From assembly GCF_002021565.1 (NCBI RefSeq), contig NZ_MSZX01000027.1, positions 27-34,468 on the forward strand: DNA of 34,442 nt, written 5' to 3'. Below are positions 33,022 to 34,442 of the stretch, one piece after another (position 1 is the first letter of the stretch; the number at the start of each line of letters is the position of its first letter). The notes below the pieces were generated by a model, which was given only the letters and a program-made list of their open reading frames with translations, was not told where the DNA came from and did no database searches. Both the position numbers and the translations under genes were made by a program. This stretch comes from Paenibacillus selenitireducens. GTDB taxonomy: Bacteria; Bacillota; Bacilli; Paenibacillales; Paenibacillaceae.

Positions 33022-33146
33022 GGACACAAGAGACCTTATTGTTTGCTTTGCTCATAGATTAGCCGTTGTTGCGGACACAGATAACCTTATTCCATTCGAA
33101 TCATGAGTATTTAGCTTATGTTTAGCATAATAAGAGCTGCTGTGCA
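33022..33146. repeat. Short intergenic repeats with a truncated inverted copy
   Basis: Two direct copies of about 21 bases, of the form CGGACACA..GA.ACCTTATT, begin near 33023 and 33073. A third, inverted, partial copy (AATAAG...CTGTG, about 33129-33145) abuts the IS left end. The unit recurs in one region only here, so genome-wide abundance is not visible from this window. Confidence 0.6.
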
Positions 33147-33219
33147 ACTAGAATAAAAAGTGGACACGACGTTAAGGAACAAAAGATAATAAACTTAACG
33201 AAAGAAGAGGTGTCCAATT

Positions 33220-33537
33220 GTGGGGGAACAACGGCAAAGGTATAACGAAGAATTTAAAATGCAAACAGTGAAATACATTCAAGAGCAAACGAAGTCTCTA
33301 TCCGAAATATGTGATGAACTTAGCATTCCGAAAAGCACCGTACACCAATGGATCGCGCAATATCGGCAATTCGATCAGGAAGCGGTCAATCATCCGGAGA
33401 AGATTAAACAACTCGAGCAAGTGCTAAAGAACAATGAGGAGGAGAACCGCCGTAAAGAGCGTGAAATTAATGAATTAAAAGAAGAGTTAGCCATTCTAAA
33501 AAAGGCGCTGCACATCTTCAGCAAAGAAAAGAACTAA
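33220..33537 (+). CDS. IS3-family transposase OrfA
   Basis: This 105-residue protein starts at GTG, with AAGAGG 9 bases upstream. It has an N-terminal helix-turn-helix (SLSEICDELSIPKSTVHQWIAQY, about residues 27-49) for binding the IS ends and a C-terminal leucine-zipper-like coiled coil (about 65-98). Near its 3' end the heptamer A AAA AAG (33498-33504) is in the right register for -1 slippage into the OrfB frame. Confidence 0.9.
   Translation: MGEQRQRYNEEFKMQTVKYIQEQTKSLSEICDELSIPKSTVHQWIAQYRQFDQEAVNHPEKIKQLEQVLKNNEEENRRKEREINELKEELAILKKALHIFSKEKN
33498..33504 (+). other. Programmed -1 ribosomal frameshift site
   Basis: A AAA AAG in the OrfA frame (codons CTA AAA AAG) matches the canonical slippery heptamer. 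After slipping, the frame stays open through 33504-33575 into OrfB, encoding RFQFIEDHLSEFRVEKM, and so yields the OrfAB fusion transposase. Confidence 0.85.
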
Positions 33538-33575
33538 GATTTCAATTTATTGAAGATCATCTCTCCGAGTTTCGC

Positions 33576-34412
33576 GTGGAGAAGATGTGCAGCGTACTAC
33601 GCGTATCCAGGAGTGGTTATTACAAATGGCGTACGGCAGCGCCTTCTGAGCAGCTCCAACGAAAGGAGAAGCTCAAAAAGCGTATTATTTGGCACTTCCA
33701 TGACTCCGAAGAACGCTATGGAAGCCCAAGAATTCATCGGGATCTTAAGAAGGAAGGCTGGACCGTATCGGAACGAACGGTTGGCCTCATTATGCGCGAA
33801 GAAGGGCTTCGTTCCTGTATGTCACGTAAATTCAGAATAAGCACGACAGATTCCAAACACGAACTACCTATCGCACCCAATGAGCTGCAACAAGATTTTT
33901 CAGCAACTAAGCCGAATGAAAAATGGGTGGCGGACATCACTTACATTCCTTGTCGCCAAGGAAAGCTGTATCTAGCCAGTATCTTGGATCTGTACACGAA
34001 ACAGATCGTAGGATGGAAATTGGGCGACTATATGACAACAGATTTGGTTTTGGATGCGCTGAAGCAAGCCCATACAGCGAAAAGACCGGGAAAGGGACTA
34101 ATCCACCACTCTGATCGCGGTTCGCAGTATGCGTCAAAAGATTACCGTGAACAACTTAAAAAGTACGATATGAAACCCAGTATGAGTCGGAAAGGAAACT
34201 GCTACGATAACGCTTGTATTGAGGCGTTTCACAGCATTTTGAAGCGCGAGTTGATCTACTGCAAACCAAAGTTTAAAACCAAGCAAGAAGCGCAAGAGAA
34301 ACTATATCGATACTTAGAATTCTTTTATAACCGGAAACGCTCCAATAGCACGCTGGGATACATGTCGCCGGTTCGCTTCGAGCAGCTCTATTATGAGCGA
34401 AATTCAGCTTAA
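33576..34412 (+). CDS. IS3-family transposase OrfB (DDE integrase domain)
   Basis: Read alone from 33576 this gives 278 residues, but the natural product is probably the OrfAB frameshift fusion with its frame entered at 33504. It has an N-terminal HTH_21-like region and an rve catalytic domain with D120 (WVADITYIP), D180 (HHSDRGSQYAS) and E216 (CYDNACIEAFHS), that is, the IS3-type D-D(35)E spacing between the last two. The ATG is internal to the fusion. All catalytic residues are present and the frame is complete, so the IS could be active. Confidence 0.93.
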   Translation: MEKMCSVLRVSRSGYYKWRTAAPSEQLQRKEKLKKRIIWHFHDSEERYGSPRIHRDLKKEGWTVSERTVGLIMREEGLRSCMSRKFRISTTDSKHELPIAPNELQQDFSATKPNEKWVADITYIPCRQGKLYLASILDLYTKQIVGWKLGDYMTTDLVLDALKQAHTAKRPGKGLIHHSDRGSQYASKDYREQLKKYDMKPSMSRKGNCYDNACIEAFHSILKRELIYCKPKFKTKQEAQEKLYRYLEFFYNRKRSNSTLGYMSPVRFEQLYYERNSA

Positions 34413-34442
34413 TTTTGTGTCCACTTTATTGACAGAAGAGCA

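Larger units (their letters stand above)
32778..33219. other. 442-base intergenic region: dehydrogenase promoter, hairpin, repeats, IS end
   Basis: No convincing gene is seen. From left to right it holds the dehydrogenase leader (TATACT near 32815-32820 on the minus strand as a possible -10), a hairpin at 32881-32912, three copies (one inverted) of a short repeat from 33022 to 33146, and the left end and leader of the IS element from about 33141. Confidence 0.6.
33141..34442 (+). mobile_element. IS3-family insertion sequence
   Basis: The element has two overlapping transposase frames in the classical -1 arrangement, flanked by inverted ends that share AGTGGACAC (left about 33159-33167, right complement about 34418-34426) and approximate TG...CA termini. 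The right terminal CA is the last two bases of the window. The exact left boundary (33141 or 33143) is uncertain because the terminal ~12 bases of the ends are diverged. Target duplication cannot be checked. Confidence 0.85.

Noticed and set aside
33022-33100. CRISPR array from the spaced 21-base repeats
   Set aside because: There are only two imperfect direct copies plus one inverted partial copy, the repeats are not palindromic CRISPR-type, and no cas genes are present.

Overview
The window looks like chromosomal DNA of a Paenibacillus-type Firmicute. The signs are an S-layer-homology (SLH) protein, amidases with a 'stalk' (copper amine oxidase N-terminal-like) domain, GerMN lipoproteins, a T-box leader, strong AGGAGG ribosome binding sites and a B. 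subtilis-like mtn gene set. This placement is inferred from gene content, not from a database search.

Layout. 1-2689 (minus): the N-terminal part of a dynamin-like GTPase cut by the window edge, a small conserved-looking protein and nth (endonuclease III). 2777-10100 (minus): a cell-envelope block with a large SLH protein and two tandem copies of an amidase + GerMN-lipoprotein gene pair, each preceded by a similar ECF-sigma-like promoter. 10186-13348: leuC-leuD, divergent from a LysR-type regulator, with a palindrome between them. 13363-16691: a secreted GH3/NagZ-like glycosidase, then on the plus strand a SEC-C zinc-motif/HTH/TPR-like protein. 16751-27194: methionine salvage and proline synthesis interleaved: mtnU (minus), a small secreted protein, mtnE, a proline-specific T-box, proB, proA, two methyltransferases, proC, mtnW, mtnX, mtnB. 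27283-31708 (minus): a complete nicotinamide-to-NAD salvage set (pncA, pncB, nadD-like, nadE) behind an NrtR-type Nudix regulator. 31806-32777 (minus): a D-2-hydroxyacid dehydrogenase. 32881-33140: a hairpin and intergenic repeats. 33141-34442: an apparently intact IS3-family element whose right end coincides with the window edge.

How it works together. MtnE and MtnU would couple glutamine-dependent transamination of ketomethylthiobutyrate to removal of the 2-oxoglutaramate by-product; MtnW, MtnX and MtnB are middle steps of the same pathway. Because mtnWXB overlap or directly follow proC, they appear to be transcribed from the T-box leader that senses uncharged tRNA-Pro, so proline supply could influence methionine salvage. 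mtnK, mtnA and mtnD are not in this window. PncA, PncB, the NadD-like protein and NadE make an unbroken route from nicotinamide to NAD, and both the regulator gene and pncA are preceded by the same short AT-rich palindrome, a candidate operator.

The best leads are the pro/mtn merged operon with its two unexplained methyltransferases, the duplicated amidase-GerMN cassette with ECF-like promoters and an unusually conserved stalk-domain segment, and the NrtR-like NAD regulon.
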